In this document: positions 1 to 8,460 of the stretch, in pieces
How the letters are laid out: every line of letters starts with the position of its first letter
Numbering within the stretch: the stretch's first letter is position 1
Source of the DNA: Nitrosomonas sp. sh817
GTDB taxonomy: Bacteria; Pseudomonadota; Gammaproteobacteria; Burkholderiales; Nitrosomonadaceae
Assembly (NCBI RefSeq): GCF_030908545.1
Contig: NZ_CP133083.1
Coordinates: 2,179,691 to 2,243,690, forward strand
Direction: 5' to 3'
Length of the DNA stretch: 64,000 nucleotides
Notes under the pieces: generated by a model
The model's database searches: none
Seen by the model: the letters and a program-made list of their open reading frames with translations, nothing else
What the model was told of the DNA's origin: nothing
Translations under genes and position numbers: made by a program

Positions 1-89
1 CGATGCTGCGTCGCACTGGTCCACCCTTTGCCGACCGCATTGCCCGCCGTTAAAGGAATCATGAATTTCTCGTTAATCTGCACCTTCAT
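1..89 (-). CDS. Unrecognised protein, N-terminal part only
   Basis: An open frame begins with ATG at 89 and runs off the left edge after 29 codons. A strong Shine-Dalgarno (CTCCGGAGG on the coding strand) lies about 10 bases upstream of the ATG, so the start is credible. The visible residues (MKVQINEKFMIPLTAGNAVG and a few more) have no signal peptide or membrane segment and match no family I recognise. It is the last gene of a minus-strand run that includes the 37-residue membrane protein just upstream. Function unknown. Confidence 0.5.
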   Translation of the reverse strand, partial: MKVQINEKFMIPLTAGNAVGKGWTSATQH

Positions 90-120
90 GAAAGCATCCC
101 CTCCGGAGTTTTTTTTCAGG

Positions 121-234
121 CTATATCGCTTTTTTGAAGAATTCAACCAGAAATTGATACAGCCATGATCCGCCATAGGCAATGGCGACAATCATTCCAA
201 TGGCTGCCGCACCATAGATAATTTTATCCATCAT
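121..234 (-). CDS. Small single-span membrane protein, 37 residues
   Basis: ATG at 234 to TAG at 121 encodes 37 residues. A good ribosome binding site (GGGAGAA) sits about 6 bases before the start. Residues 5-20 (IIYGAAAIGMIVAIAY) form one hydrophobic, glycine/alanine-rich segment, followed by an aromatic stretch and a basic C-terminus (FFKKAI), as expected of a small inner-membrane protein with its C-terminus in the cytoplasm. The next gene starts 32 bases downstream on the same strand, so the two are probably co-transcribed. No family is recognised. Confidence 0.55.
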   Translation of the reverse strand: MMDKIIYGAAAIGMIVAIAYGGSWLYQFLVEFFKKAI

Positions 235-464
235 TTTGTTTTTCTCCCAATCATTGGTCAACAGATTGAATCTATCAGCGTACTTTCGGTAGCCCGGAAA
301 CCGGTTTACAGCATATCACTCGCTCAACTGCGCTGTCTGAAATTTCAGTATAAGGCGCCGCCAGAATCTTTCATTGTCCGCTAATTCCGCACCGTCCGCC
401 GGGCAATTCATCCCGCTCAGTCTTTTCACATTACTTTAACTCTGATAACGCAGCCCGGTAGCTA

Positions 465-1811
465 TTAAGATTTTTTATCAGGAATCTTAAATCCCAAATA
501 AGCCCCTGCGCTCAACCCTTGCAATGCAAGCAAAGTCGGGCTGAATTCAGGCATCGCCAGAGTTTCCCAAACCGAATGAACATAGATAATGCCGAGAATG
601 AGCGTCCAGATTAAAATTTGTACGCGATGAAACGCTGTATTGCCTTCCGGATCGCTCAGTATGTCTCTCAGGAAACTCTGGCTTAGGTTATTTTCCGCGA
701 TTCTCAGAATCCTTTCTCTCAGCAATGCTTGATTATGTTGCAATGCATTCAACATTCTTTCCTTATATCTCTTCTGATCCGCAGTAAAAGTCTGATTCTG
801 CAGGAGCTCCTGTTCAATAGTTTGCGCCTCTCCTTGCATCGTAATCAGTTTTGATTCGAGATCATCAATGCGTTTCGACTGAGAATCCCCGGAAACATCA
901 ATGGCGGCGGACCCTAACGCGGCGCCGGTGCCAATCCCGATGAGTGCCAGCGCGCTATCGCTGATTTCATTCAATGCACCGGTCGTTACCCAAATGGAAA
1001 CAAAGGATACGGCTACAAGCACAGACCAGAAAGCCATTTGGCAGCGCGCCAGACTCCACGGTTTGGAACCCGTTTCCGGTTTAGTACCGATATCGGACAG
1101 CGATTCTTTCAACGCTGCCCGGAGCGGCTCAAACCACCAGATACACCCGATCATAATGATCAAGAGAGAAACGAAAATTATGAATTTAAGCGGATTTACC
1201 TGCTCGAGTAATACGTAAAGCGGAGTTTCCTTGTCATTTTGCCTAACAATATTTTCAAAAGGAATCCATTTGGAACCATCATCCAATCCAATTGCAACAT
1301 TCACCGGGCGGGTAAAAAAACCGGGCTTAGGCTTGCCATTTTCCGGATCTTCAGCCGAACCGAAATTCGGAATGGGCGCGCCGAGCAAGCTGATCCAATT
1401 TTGCTTGTTCCCGGAATCCCTGGAACCGTATTTAAGGTCGAATGTAATCGTTCCGTCCCGATAACCCTCTCTTAAATTAATTGCCGCAAGCTCACTTATT
1501 TTGAGATCGTTCAGATAAAGAACAATATTCCGTTTGCAATTCGATTGCGCCGCGCAGCTCTCTTTCGCTTCCAATAGGGCTTTCAGATTACGCACCGTCA
1601 ATACCAACCGGTCATTAATTCCTATCCGGATCAGAGTCTCCGGTTCATCGTTCTCGACTCTGATTCCTCTGAGTTGCGGATTCCACAAAGAGATTTTCTC
1701 GATACTTATCACTGAGTCGCTTGTTCGTCCATCGTCCGCCTGCGCATACGCATGCGCGCCACGGATCAGGAGAAATAACAACAAGAAAAACAGTATCCTC
1801 GCAAGATTCAT
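465..1811 (-). CDS. Membrane protein of unknown function, 448 aa
   Basis: The start chosen is ATG 1811, preceded by AAGGGGAT; an in-frame ATG seven codons upstream lacks such a site. Residues 1-22 look like a signal peptide (hydrophobic core ILFFLLLFLLI ending near AHA). A soluble, probably periplasmic part of about 180 residues follows. After it come a membrane segment (FIIFVSLLIIMIGCIWWF), then two more (MAFWSVLVAVSFVSIW and a glycine/alanine-rich span), a polar helical stretch of about 75 residues with heptad-like spacing (near EQELLQNQ), and two C-terminal hydrophobic segments. The layout suggests an envelope protein with a cytoplasmic coiled coil between transmembrane hairpins. No enzyme motif is visible. 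It lies alone, with about 130 bases to the next minus-strand gene. Confidence 0.7.
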   Translation of the reverse strand: MNLARILFFLLLFLLIRGAHAYAQADDGRTSDSVISIEKISLWNPQLRGIRVENDEPETLIRIGINDRLVLTVRNLKALLEAKESCAAQSNCKRNIVLYLNDLKISELAAINLREGYRDGTITFDLKYGSRDSGNKQNWISLLGAPIPNFGSAEDPENGKPKPGFFTRPVNVAIGLDDGSKWIPFENIVRQNDKETPLYVLLEQVNPLKFIIFVSLLIIMIGCIWWFEPLRAALKESLSDIGTKPETGSKPWSLARCQMAFWSVLVAVSFVSIWVTTGALNEISDSALALIGIGTGAALGSAAIDVSGDSQSKRIDDLESKLITMQGEAQTIEQELLQNQTFTADQKRYKERMLNALQHNQALLRERILRIAENNLSQSFLRDILSDPEGNTAFHRVQILIWTLILGIIYVHSVWETLAMPEFSPTLLALQGLSAGAYLGFKIPDKKS

Positions 1812-1944
1812 TTCAATCCCCTTGTTATGCAATTCCGTAAAGTACCATTCGACGAATATGAATCCGCCGGAAATTGTTTATTACCTGCTGCATTACGCTT
1901 CAGAAGCCACGCCCTGCCGCGAAATTGTTGGTGCAGTCAATTAA

Positions 1945-2856
1945 TCAGCGTTCCGATGAATCTTCTTCCGGGCAAGCCTTCTCGCGCAGTTTTCTCACCA
2001 CGGTATGATATAAACTGGCATTCTCCAGCGAAGGTCCGGAACTCAGCAACCGGGACAGTTGCTCGCAGTTAGCGCGGGGCGCATTGACGATCGCGAGCAC
2101 CAGAAAATGCACCGGCGCATCGATTGCAGCCAGCCGGTCGAAGAGATCTTGCGGTAGCGCGGCATTGGCGGCGAGCGCAGCCAATACGTAGGTTTTGTAT
2201 AAACTCAGACGAACCGGATCGGCAACGTTAACATCATGATTCGCTGCCGCCAGCAGTTTTTCCATGATCGCCCGTGAAATATTGCGGTTGCCTGCCAATC
2301 CCGCAACCCGCCCATACGTGAGCGGCCCGGCGGCGATCTTTTCCAGAATCACTAGCGGCGTATTGGGATTTGCGCCAACCTGTTGCACCACGGCATCGTC
2401 GCCGGAATCCGCCAGTCTGCCGAGAAGCTCCTGCGGCGCCGATGGATGCTGCGCCAACGCGGTATCGATCTCCCGGCGTCCCCAGGGAATCCAGCGTTGG
2501 CTCACCTGTTCCAGAGCATCCGCAGTGGAAGCCGGATTTTTCGCAATCGAATGCGCGCTCTGTTGCATAAATAAACCCAGTCCCGCAAGCAAGAGCGAGA
2601 CCGAAAACATCCATGCAAAAAGCACATGCCCGCTACGCCACGAAGCATTGCCGGAACGTAGATCATACCAAGCAAAAGCGCTGTAAACCAAAGCCCAGCA
2701 TATACCCGCTCCCAAGAAACCATAAAAAGGGATAAATATCAGACCAATCGCGGCTGTTGAGCTGCTGGAGCTAAAAACGGCATACACAACAAATGCCGCC
2801 GCACCCATAAAACCCGCGAAAGCACCTGCTTTCAGAATAGCTTTCCGATTTTGCAT
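1945..2856 (-). CDS. Membrane protein with LRV/HEAT-like helical repeats, 303 aa
   Basis: Three hydrophobic segments occupy the first ~110 residues (AFAGFMGAAAFVVYAVF, a glycine-rich span near residue 45, and VLFAWMFSVSLLLAGLGLFM). The rest is a run of short helical repeats with the signature of leucine-rich-repeat-variant or HEAT-like units, for example HPSAPQELLGRLADSGDDAV and NPNTPLVILEKIA, each with a leading N/H-P-x-x-P and an L-x-x-L-A core. Such repeats usually form a curved protein-binding scaffold, here probably anchored on the cytoplasmic face. LRV proteins of nitrogen-fixation loci carry an N-terminal 4Fe-4S cysteine cluster, which is absent here. Function unknown; the repeat assignment is by eye. 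Confidence 0.65.
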   Translation of the reverse strand: MQNRKAILKAGAFAGFMGAAAFVVYAVFSSSSSTAAIGLIFIPFYGFLGAGICWALVYSAFAWYDLRSGNASWRSGHVLFAWMFSVSLLLAGLGLFMQQSAHSIAKNPASTADALEQVSQRWIPWGRREIDTALAQHPSAPQELLGRLADSGDDAVVQQVGANPNTPLVILEKIAAGPLTYGRVAGLAGNRNISRAIMEKLLAAANHDVNVADPVRLSLYKTYVLAALAANAALPQDLFDRLAAIDAPVHFLVLAIVNAPRANCEQLSRLLSSGPSLENASLYHTVVRKLREKACPEEDSSER

Positions 2857-2912
2857 TCCACTCCTTTCTCCGCATGATGCCTGACTTAGCCGGGCTATTG
2901 GTAATGGCTTAA

Positions 2913-3056
2913 GGAAACGCTAATTAATTCGACGAACGAGATGAAGCGCGAGGCGCACGGAACGCAGCAATCGAGACATATCAACAAGATAGGCGAGGAA
3001 GCGAGTGCCGCGCAACAAAGTGATTCGCTCGTATAGTCAATTAATCAGTGCTCTCC
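2913..3056 (+). repeat. 144-bp dispersed repeat, copy 1 (MITE-like)
   Basis: First of four related 144-bp sequences (others at 46074, 49857 and 57603). Left end GGAAACGCTAATTAATTC and right end CAATTAATCAGTGCTCTCC are imperfect inverted repeats, and the interior shares blocks such as CATATCAACAAGATAGGCGA with the other copies. The right end shares its last base with the stop codon of the M20 amidohydrolase gene on the opposite strand. Flanking triplets are TAA on the left and TAG on the right. It carries no transposase, so it is called a non-autonomous element by structure. Confidence 0.8.
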
Positions 3057-4231
3057 TAGCCAGGCAATTCATTCTCCACCAGCCGGACCCAGTACGCCGC
3101 GCCCAGCGGCAGAATGTCATCGTTAAAATCATAATTAGGATTGTGCAGCAAGCAACTGCCTTCCGAGCTGCCGTTGCCGATCCAGATGTAGCAACCCGGC
3201 TTTTGTTGCAACATGAAGGCGAAGTCCTCGGCGCCCATGCTGGGAGTTGGTGCGGTATCGACGCATTGCTCACCGGCGACGGCAATTGCGGCACGAATGG
3301 CGCCGGCGGTTTCGGCGGGGCTGTTGATAGTAACCGGATAACCCGGATTTTCGGGGTTAAACAGGATACCGGCGTGAATTCCAAAACCCTGCGCGACACT
3401 TTGCGCCAATTGGCGGATACCCTGTTCCAGTTGCTCGCGCACGGAATTTTTGAAGCTGCGGAAAGTACCGCGAATGACGGCGGAATCCGGCAGTGCGTTC
3501 CAGGTATTGCCGCCGTGTATTTGCGTGACACTGACCACCGCAGCATCGGCAGGGTCGATCCGGCGGCTGACGATAGTTTGCAGTTGCGTGACCAAGTGCG
3601 CCGCGGCGACCAGCACATCGTTGCCGAGATGCGACATGGCGGCATGCGTGGCTTGGCCTTTCAGAGTGATTTCAAAGCAATCGAACGACGCCATCATCGG
3701 CCCGGTTTTGACGGCAAAATGCCCCACCGGCACATCCGGAAAGTTATGCATGCCAAACACCCGCTGCGCCGGAAATTGTTCGAACAAGCCTTCGTCGATC
3801 ATTTGCAACGCCCCGGCACGGCATTCTTCCGCCGGCTGGAAAATAAAATACACGGTGCCGTCGAAACGGCCATGCTTAGCCAAATAGTGAGCGGCACCGA
3901 GCAGCATGGCGCAATGCCCGTCGTGGCCGCAGGCGTGCATTTTGCCTTTGTGACATGACACGTGATCGAAGCGGTTTTGTTCCTGGATATACAGCGCATC
4001 CATATCGGCGCGCAGCGCAATGCTGTTGCGGCTGTTGCCACGGCACAGCACGCCGACGACGCCGGTTTTCGCCAACCCCTGATGCACTTCGATACCGGCA
4101 TTGTGAAGTTGCTTCGCAATCAGTTGGGCCGTCGCGACTTCTTCAAAAGCCGTTTCCGGATGCTGGTGGATGTGTCTGCGCCAGCGTTGCATGTCGGCAT
4201 GCAACGCGAGTATCCCGGGATCAATGGTCAT
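3056..4231 (-). CDS. M20 family amidohydrolase (hippurate hydrolase-like)
   Basis: 391 residues with the layout of the M20D N-acyl-amino-acid/hippurate amidohydrolases: a metal site in HACGHDGH (around residues 97-104), a glutamate-rich PAEE motif following FIFQ, a dimerisation domain in the middle, and a C-terminal metal-binding stretch with GAEDF. These enzymes cleave N-acyl or N-benzoyl amino acids in the cytoplasm using two divalent metals. Length is normal for the family (about 380-400). The stop codon coincides with the end of a 144-bp repeat, so the last residues may have been altered by insertion. The substrate cannot be told from sequence. Confidence 0.88.
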   Translation of the reverse strand: MTIDPGILALHADMQRWRRHIHQHPETAFEEVATAQLIAKQLHNAGIEVHQGLAKTGVVGVLCRGNSRNSIALRADMDALYIQEQNRFDHVSCHKGKMHACGHDGHCAMLLGAAHYLAKHGRFDGTVYFIFQPAEECRAGALQMIDEGLFEQFPAQRVFGMHNFPDVPVGHFAVKTGPMMASFDCFEITLKGQATHAAMSHLGNDVLVAAAHLVTQLQTIVSRRIDPADAAVVSVTQIHGGNTWNALPDSAVIRGTFRSFKNSVREQLEQGIRQLAQSVAQGFGIHAGILFNPENPGYPVTINSPAETAGAIRAAIAVAGEQCVDTAPTPSMGAEDFAFMLQQKPGCYIWIGNGSSEGSCLLHNPNYDFNDDILPLGAAYWVRLVENELPG

Positions 4232-4434
4232 GGCTGATCAATCGTTGTCAAAACTTGCGCATCGTATCACGGGTTAATTGACGCGGCTAACGGCAGTTCA
4301 AGGAAATTATCCGTTTACCGCGCCAATTATTTGACAACACTAGAGACTTTCAGTATGTTCAATCTTAGGAAAAGCTTTTTCCTATCCTACCTGTGGCTTT
4401 ATGTACATGTAACCATACAACAATGGAGGTTGTC

Positions 4435-5013
4435 ATGAGCAAGAAATTCGCCAAACAAGATTTTCTCATCAAAGATTTAGCAATCAGTATCAGTGGCGGA
4501 GGCCGTGGCGGAACATGGCTGCCCGGACCGGATGACGAAACACCGCCCTCGCCGATTTCACCGGTTGCCAGTGTTCTCGTGAATCTCGGATTGATCGAAG
4601 CCGTTCGCGGAACGATTACCGAAGCTGTTAAAGCCAAAAAATTTGACGAAGTTGCGCGCGCATTCGTGCAAAACGACGTCGGCGGCAATCCTATTATCCG
4701 TTCAGCCATTCATGAGATCGGTGCTGCCGTGGTTGCCAGCGCCGCATTCGCATCGCTCGGCGGCGGAGGCAGCGTCGGGTTGCCCAATCCCGATTGTGGA
4801 GGGACTTCTTACGAAACCATACCGCCGACCTTGACCCCAGTGGTTCATACCGGCATTTCGGTTCACCGGGTAACGGAATTGCACCGGCTCAGAAAGCAAC
4901 TGGCGCAGACCGTGGCGTATGTCGATAAGGTCGCGGCTGCACAGGCACCCCGGGGCGCTGAAGTGGACACTGTCCGCACGCAATTGCAAGAGGCATTGAA
5001 GAGTCTAGGTTAG
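4435..5013 (+). CDS. Glycine-rich putative RiPP precursor or substrate protein
   Basis: Start ATG 4435 is preceded by GGAGG; the product is 192 residues. The first ~20 residues (MSKKFAKQDFLIKDLAISIS) look like a RiPP leader and are followed by a double-glycine-type stretch, GGGRGG. A proline/serine-rich linker, a helical alanine-rich middle, a second glycine cluster (GGGGS), a short Ser/Thr/Pro segment around NPDCGGTSYETIPPTLTP and a helical C-terminus complete it. Only one cysteine is seen. It is the first gene of a cassette with a HopA1-like protein and a kinase, a pair known from class V lanthipeptide synthesis, so it is the natural candidate substrate. It is long for a precursor and cysteine-poor, so it could instead be a structural protein. 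Assignment rests mostly on context. Confidence 0.5.
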   Translation: MSKKFAKQDFLIKDLAISISGGGRGGTWLPGPDDETPPSPISPVASVLVNLGLIEAVRGTITEAVKAKKFDEVARAFVQNDVGGNPIIRSAIHEIGAAVVASAAFASLGGGGSVGLPNPDCGGTSYETIPPTLTPVVHTGISVHRVTELHRLRKQLAQTVAYVDKVAAAQAPRGAEVDTVRTQLQEALKSLG

Positions 5014-5025
5014 ACGAATCCGGCC

Positions 5026-5790
5026 ATGGCGGTGTGCAATCGTATCGCGGCATTGTCTCTGGCCGCTATCCGCATGGCCGCTGCAGGCACCTGCACTGAA
5101 CCTGCAGTGGTCGCGCGCTGGCTCTATCGTTTCGGTACCGCGCCATGCACTCCGGCAATTGAACGCGATTTCGGTCCCGATGACGATCCGCTGGCAATTT
5201 TGAGTTTAACAAAAGGCGCGCATATCCGCCGCCTGCTGGAAGCCGGTTATGACGCTCATTCACTCTCCGGCTGGTATTCTTTTGCGAGAACGGCGCTCCC
5301 GCAGCAGCTTTCCACCGCTTGCAAGCTGTATGTCAGTCCAAAACCGGAAGCCTTAAGCGATGCTTTCCCTATCATCGCTGAACAGTTTGTTCGCACCGAA
5401 GTCCGGTCTTTTAAAGTCGGACGAGGCATCGAAGGGTTATTGCGACCCGATAAAATCGTCGCTTACTTTGATAACGATGCTCACATGCTGCAGGTCGCGG
5501 CAGCGCTTGACCAATCATTGCAAGATTGTCCGGTGCAAGGCGTACCATTCACTGCAGAAATTGCCGGAAACGGTTTGGTTTCCTCTGGAATCGATCCTCC
5601 CGTGGGAGCATCGGCGGTCAGTTGGCGATCCTGGATAACCAAACGCCTGGCGGCCAGTCTGGTTATATCCGCTGCGGATCCCGGCGCCGATCACGTCGCT
5701 ATCGCATTAACCGGTCTTCGCAATTCCGGTATTGATTCCGACCGTTGGGTTCCAGTTGCCCAAGATTTCTGGAAAATGAACCCGTCGTGA
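5026..5790 (+). CDS. HopA1-family protein, putative phospho-Ser/Thr lyase
   Basis: 254 residues. The C-terminal half has the pattern of the HopA1 effector family (also LxmY of class V lanthipeptide synthetases): KLYVSP, then SFKVGRG, a conserved RPDKIVAYF strand, GVPFTAEIAGNGL, and a closing SWRSWITKRLA helix. In class V lanthipeptide pathways this family removes phosphate from phospho-Ser/Thr to give dehydroamino acids. The N-terminal half is helical with no recognised motif. The gene begins 12 bases after the glycine-rich gene and overlaps the kinase start by four bases (GTGA), so the three are probably one transcript. The start at 5026 has a weak ribosome binding site. Family assignment is by eye; catalytic activity is inferred from the kinase neighbour. 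Confidence 0.68.
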   Translation: MAVCNRIAALSLAAIRMAAAGTCTEPAVVARWLYRFGTAPCTPAIERDFGPDDDPLAILSLTKGAHIRRLLEAGYDAHSLSGWYSFARTALPQQLSTACKLYVSPKPEALSDAFPIIAEQFVRTEVRSFKVGRGIEGLLRPDKIVAYFDNDAHMLQVAAALDQSLQDCPVQGVPFTAEIAGNGLVSSGIDPPVGASAVSWRSWITKRLAASLVISAADPGADHVAIALTGLRNSGIDSDRWVPVAQDFWKMNPS

Positions 5791-7847
5791 TTCCAGGGTC
5801 ATTTGATTTTACGACCACGCTATTTGTGTTGCCGCCGGATGCAAAACTGCTGCCGGTTTCCGGGTTGTCACCCCGGCTGCAAGCTAAAATCGGTTATGTT
5901 GAGGACGATCAATTCGTTGTCACTCGCCCGGGATTTCGCATCACTACGCGGCTTTTACCCCGTCCCCTTGCCGAACTGATTAAAGAATTTCACACACCGA
6001 GTCTACTGACCGATGCAATTTTGCGTTTCAGCCAGACGCACGGCCAGAACCCGATGGCAATGCTCGATATGGCGTTTGACGCGCTGGCGACTCTGGTCGA
6101 GATTAGAATTCTGGTTCCGCACGACTCTCCTGATACGCAATCTCCGGAACCGGGTTTCGGCGCCGGGCAGGAATTTGCAGGCTATGAAATCGAAGCACTG
6201 GTGCGTTCACTGGAGGACACCGAGATCTACCGCGCCCGGCAAACTGACGGCACATTGATTGCATTGAAAATTTCTCAGGCGAACCGGCCAGCAATTTTCG
6301 GCCTATTCGAGAAGGAAGCAAAGATACTGAACCGGCTGCGGGGAATCGATAGTCCACGGTTGCTGGAACACGGCATCCAACAGGAACGTGCATTTATCGC
6401 GATGGAATGGTGTGACGGCGTGTCGATCGCAATCGCTGCGCAACGCGCTCGCGCTGCCCGCGACTGGCGCCGACTTCACGGAATCGTCGCAAAAATGCTG
6501 CAAGCATACGCCAGACTCCATGCCGGCGGCATCCTTCATGGCGACATACACACCGGCAACTGTTTGGCTGGTGACGACGGACGTATCGTCATTCTTGACT
6601 TTGGAAACGCCTGCTTGCTTGATCGAGCTACTGATGCGACCGATCCGTTGCGAACCGGCATTCCGCAATTCTACGATCCGCAGATGGCAAGCGCTTTATT
6701 GGACGGACGGATCCCGCCCGCTGCAAGCCCGGCCTCGGAACAGTACGCCATCAGCGTCATGACATATCTCTTACTGACCGGCTTGCACCCGATCGAAACA
6801 CCGGCAGTTCAAGGGGAACTGCTGCGCAACATCGCGGAACGCCCTCCGCTGCCTTTCGCCAGCCGCGGCGTAGCCGCTTGGCCCCCTGTCGAAACCGTCA
6901 TTAACCGGGGGTTAGCAAAACAACCCGAACAGCGTTTCCCGGCAGTTGCAGAGTTGGCGCAGGCTTTTGCCGCAGCAGATTGGAAACGGAGAATGCCTCG
7001 GCGCTGGCCTGATGCCACTGGTTCCCTGCTCGAGGCAAAGCTTGAAGAAACACGTAATCTCCAGCCATCCAAGGAGCTTCCGCTGCATCGCGCCTGGTTC
7101 GCGCTGCGAGCCGCTGTGACTTTGGAAGACACCGAGCTGTTGGCAGCCGCCGATGTTTTAATAGGACAAACCGAGTCCGGCTGGCTGACACCAGCAGTTG
7201 CCGCCCGGATTGCGCGAGCGCGTTCGGACACGGTCGCCGAGCGGCAGGCGATTGAAAAATTCGTGGCGGCAGCAGGATTATTGACGGATGAATCCGCGGT
7301 TCTCACTGCCATTCTGGCGGCAGCTACCATGATTAGCGGCAGCAGTTTCCGCCACATCGACGTAACGCCTCTGGCCGATTGGGCTTCGCGCAGCCTTGAG
7401 TCATTCCAGACGGCCGCCGGTTCTCGCAAAACCGTTGATGATTCAACAGAACCGCTCCGGTTGATGGCGATACTGGCGCTTATCCAGTGCGGCGCCGCGG
7501 CCATTCCAACCGATCTGACAGCCCGGCTTGAAGCATTCGGCAAAGCACAAAAGGGGCACATATGGCTCTGGTCGCTGGCGCATGATGTTCTGGCGCAACC
7601 GCATTACAAAGCGCGCGCGCTACTGGCAAAGAAACCCAAAGATCCGGTGCTTCGGGTATTTGCATTACTCAGGATGCACCAGCTCACCGGCGATATGCGC
7701 TGGGTTCGGGATGCACGGCGCTTGACTGCAAAATACGCCAAAGACGGTTTGCTGGAGAAGCACCTGGCGCTCTTGCTGATCGAACAAGCTGCGCCGCATA
7801 ACGCCATTCTTCCCCCTTTTTTACAATCCCCGGCATACGCCTTGTAA
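5787..7847 (+). CDS. Kinase with N-terminal RRE-like domain and helical C-terminus
   Basis: 686 residues from GTG 5787, which overlaps the previous stop codon; ATG 5745 is an alternative 14 codons earlier. Residues ~5-110 resemble a PqqD-like RRE winged helix (VVTRPGFRITTRL, then helices ending in LATLVEIRILVP). Residues ~135-390 are a protein kinase with all key residues: lysine in LIALKIS, glutamate in FEKEAKIL, catalytic loop HGDIHTGN and DFGNA. The C-terminal ~290 residues are alpha-helical with no cysteine/histidine zinc site, so no normal LanC cyclase is present. Kinase-plus-HopA1 pairs make up class V lanthipeptide synthetases, and an RRE would bind a leader peptide. Predicted role: phosphorylation of Ser/Thr in the neighbouring glycine-rich protein. 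Pathway membership is inferred. Confidence 0.65.
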   Translation: MIPGSFDFTTTLFVLPPDAKLLPVSGLSPRLQAKIGYVEDDQFVVTRPGFRITTRLLPRPLAELIKEFHTPSLLTDAILRFSQTHGQNPMAMLDMAFDALATLVEIRILVPHDSPDTQSPEPGFGAGQEFAGYEIEALVRSLEDTEIYRARQTDGTLIALKISQANRPAIFGLFEKEAKILNRLRGIDSPRLLEHGIQQERAFIAMEWCDGVSIAIAAQRARAARDWRRLHGIVAKMLQAYARLHAGGILHGDIHTGNCLAGDDGRIVILDFGNACLLDRATDATDPLRTGIPQFYDPQMASALLDGRIPPAASPASEQYAISVMTYLLLTGLHPIETPAVQGELLRNIAERPPLPFASRGVAAWPPVETVINRGLAKQPEQRFPAVAELAQAFAAADWKRRMPRRWPDATGSLLEAKLEETRNLQPSKELPLHRAWFALRAAVTLEDTELLAAADVLIGQTESGWLTPAVAARIARARSDTVAERQAIEKFVAAAGLLTDESAVLTAILAAATMISGSSFRHIDVTPLADWASRSLESFQTAAGSRKTVDDSTEPLRLMAILALIQCGAAAIPTDLTARLEAFGKAQKGHIWLWSLAHDVLAQPHYKARALLAKKPKDPVLRVFALLRMHQLTGDMRWVRDARRLTAKYAKDGLLEKHLALLLIEQAAPHNAILPPFLQSPAYAL

Positions 7848-7963
7848 CCCTCATTGCCGCGATCCGGTTAAATGGAACGTAGCCGTCGTGTCACGAAACT
7901 TTTATATTGCCGCGTTAGCATTGACGCATCTCAATGGTCATCATGCTTAAACGGGAGAAAATC

Positions 7964-8410
7964 ATGATTCGTCAGGATATTGAAAAAAGAAAGAATGTTT
8001 TTTTATTGACTGATAGCGATTGGCACGCGCGCACGATTCAGTTCATTGTCGGTGTTTTGATGCTGGCACTGTATGTGTGGATTGCGGCGGGCGTGCTGAG
8101 TTTATTGCTGAACTTGCCGGAAATTCTGAAAAACGGCTGGGCGCAAATTGCCGAGCACATCATCGTCGATATCGTGCTGATCCTGGCCATGCTCGAACTG
8201 ATTCGAATCCTGCAGTCGTACTTATCGCTGGGGCGCGTCAAAGTGACTTTTATTCTGGATGTCGCACTGGTCGTATTGATCGGGGAACTGATCGGGTTAT
8301 GGTACAAAGAATACACCTTTGTTGAAGTCGGCCTTCACATCGCCGTCATTACCATGCTGACCTTGTTGCGCATCGTATCGATCCGTTTTTCCCCCAACAC
8401 CATCGATTGA
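7964..8410 (+). CDS. psiE: PsiE-like phosphate-starvation-inducible membrane protein
   Basis: 148 residues from ATG 7964, chosen because GGGAGAA lies just upstream; upstream in-frame ATGs lack a site. There are four hydrophobic segments (IVGVLMLALYVWIAAGVL, IIVDIVLILAMLELI, VTFILDVALVVLIGELI and VGLHIAVITMLTLL), with the conserved acidic ELI residues of the PsiE family. Length fits the family (about 130-160). PsiE is an inner-membrane protein of unknown mechanism that is induced by phosphate starvation in E. coli. No Pho box was identified here. It stands alone between the kinase cassette and convergent rdgB. Confidence 0.75.
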   Translation: MIRQDIEKRKNVFLLTDSDWHARTIQFIVGVLMLALYVWIAAGVLSLLLNLPEILKNGWAQIAEHIIVDIVLILAMLELIRILQSYLSLGRVKVTFILDVALVVLIGELIGLWYKEYTFVEVGLHIAVITMLTLLRIVSIRFSPNTID

Positions 8411-8460
8411 TTAACGCTTCCCAAAGAATCCGCCGGAAATACCGGATCAAAACCCTCTGT

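Noticed and set aside
3005..3958. 317-codon open frame on the plus strand
   Set aside because: It lies opposite the M20 amidohydrolase gene, whose metal-site motifs are clear on the minus strand; the plus-strand translation shows no family pattern.
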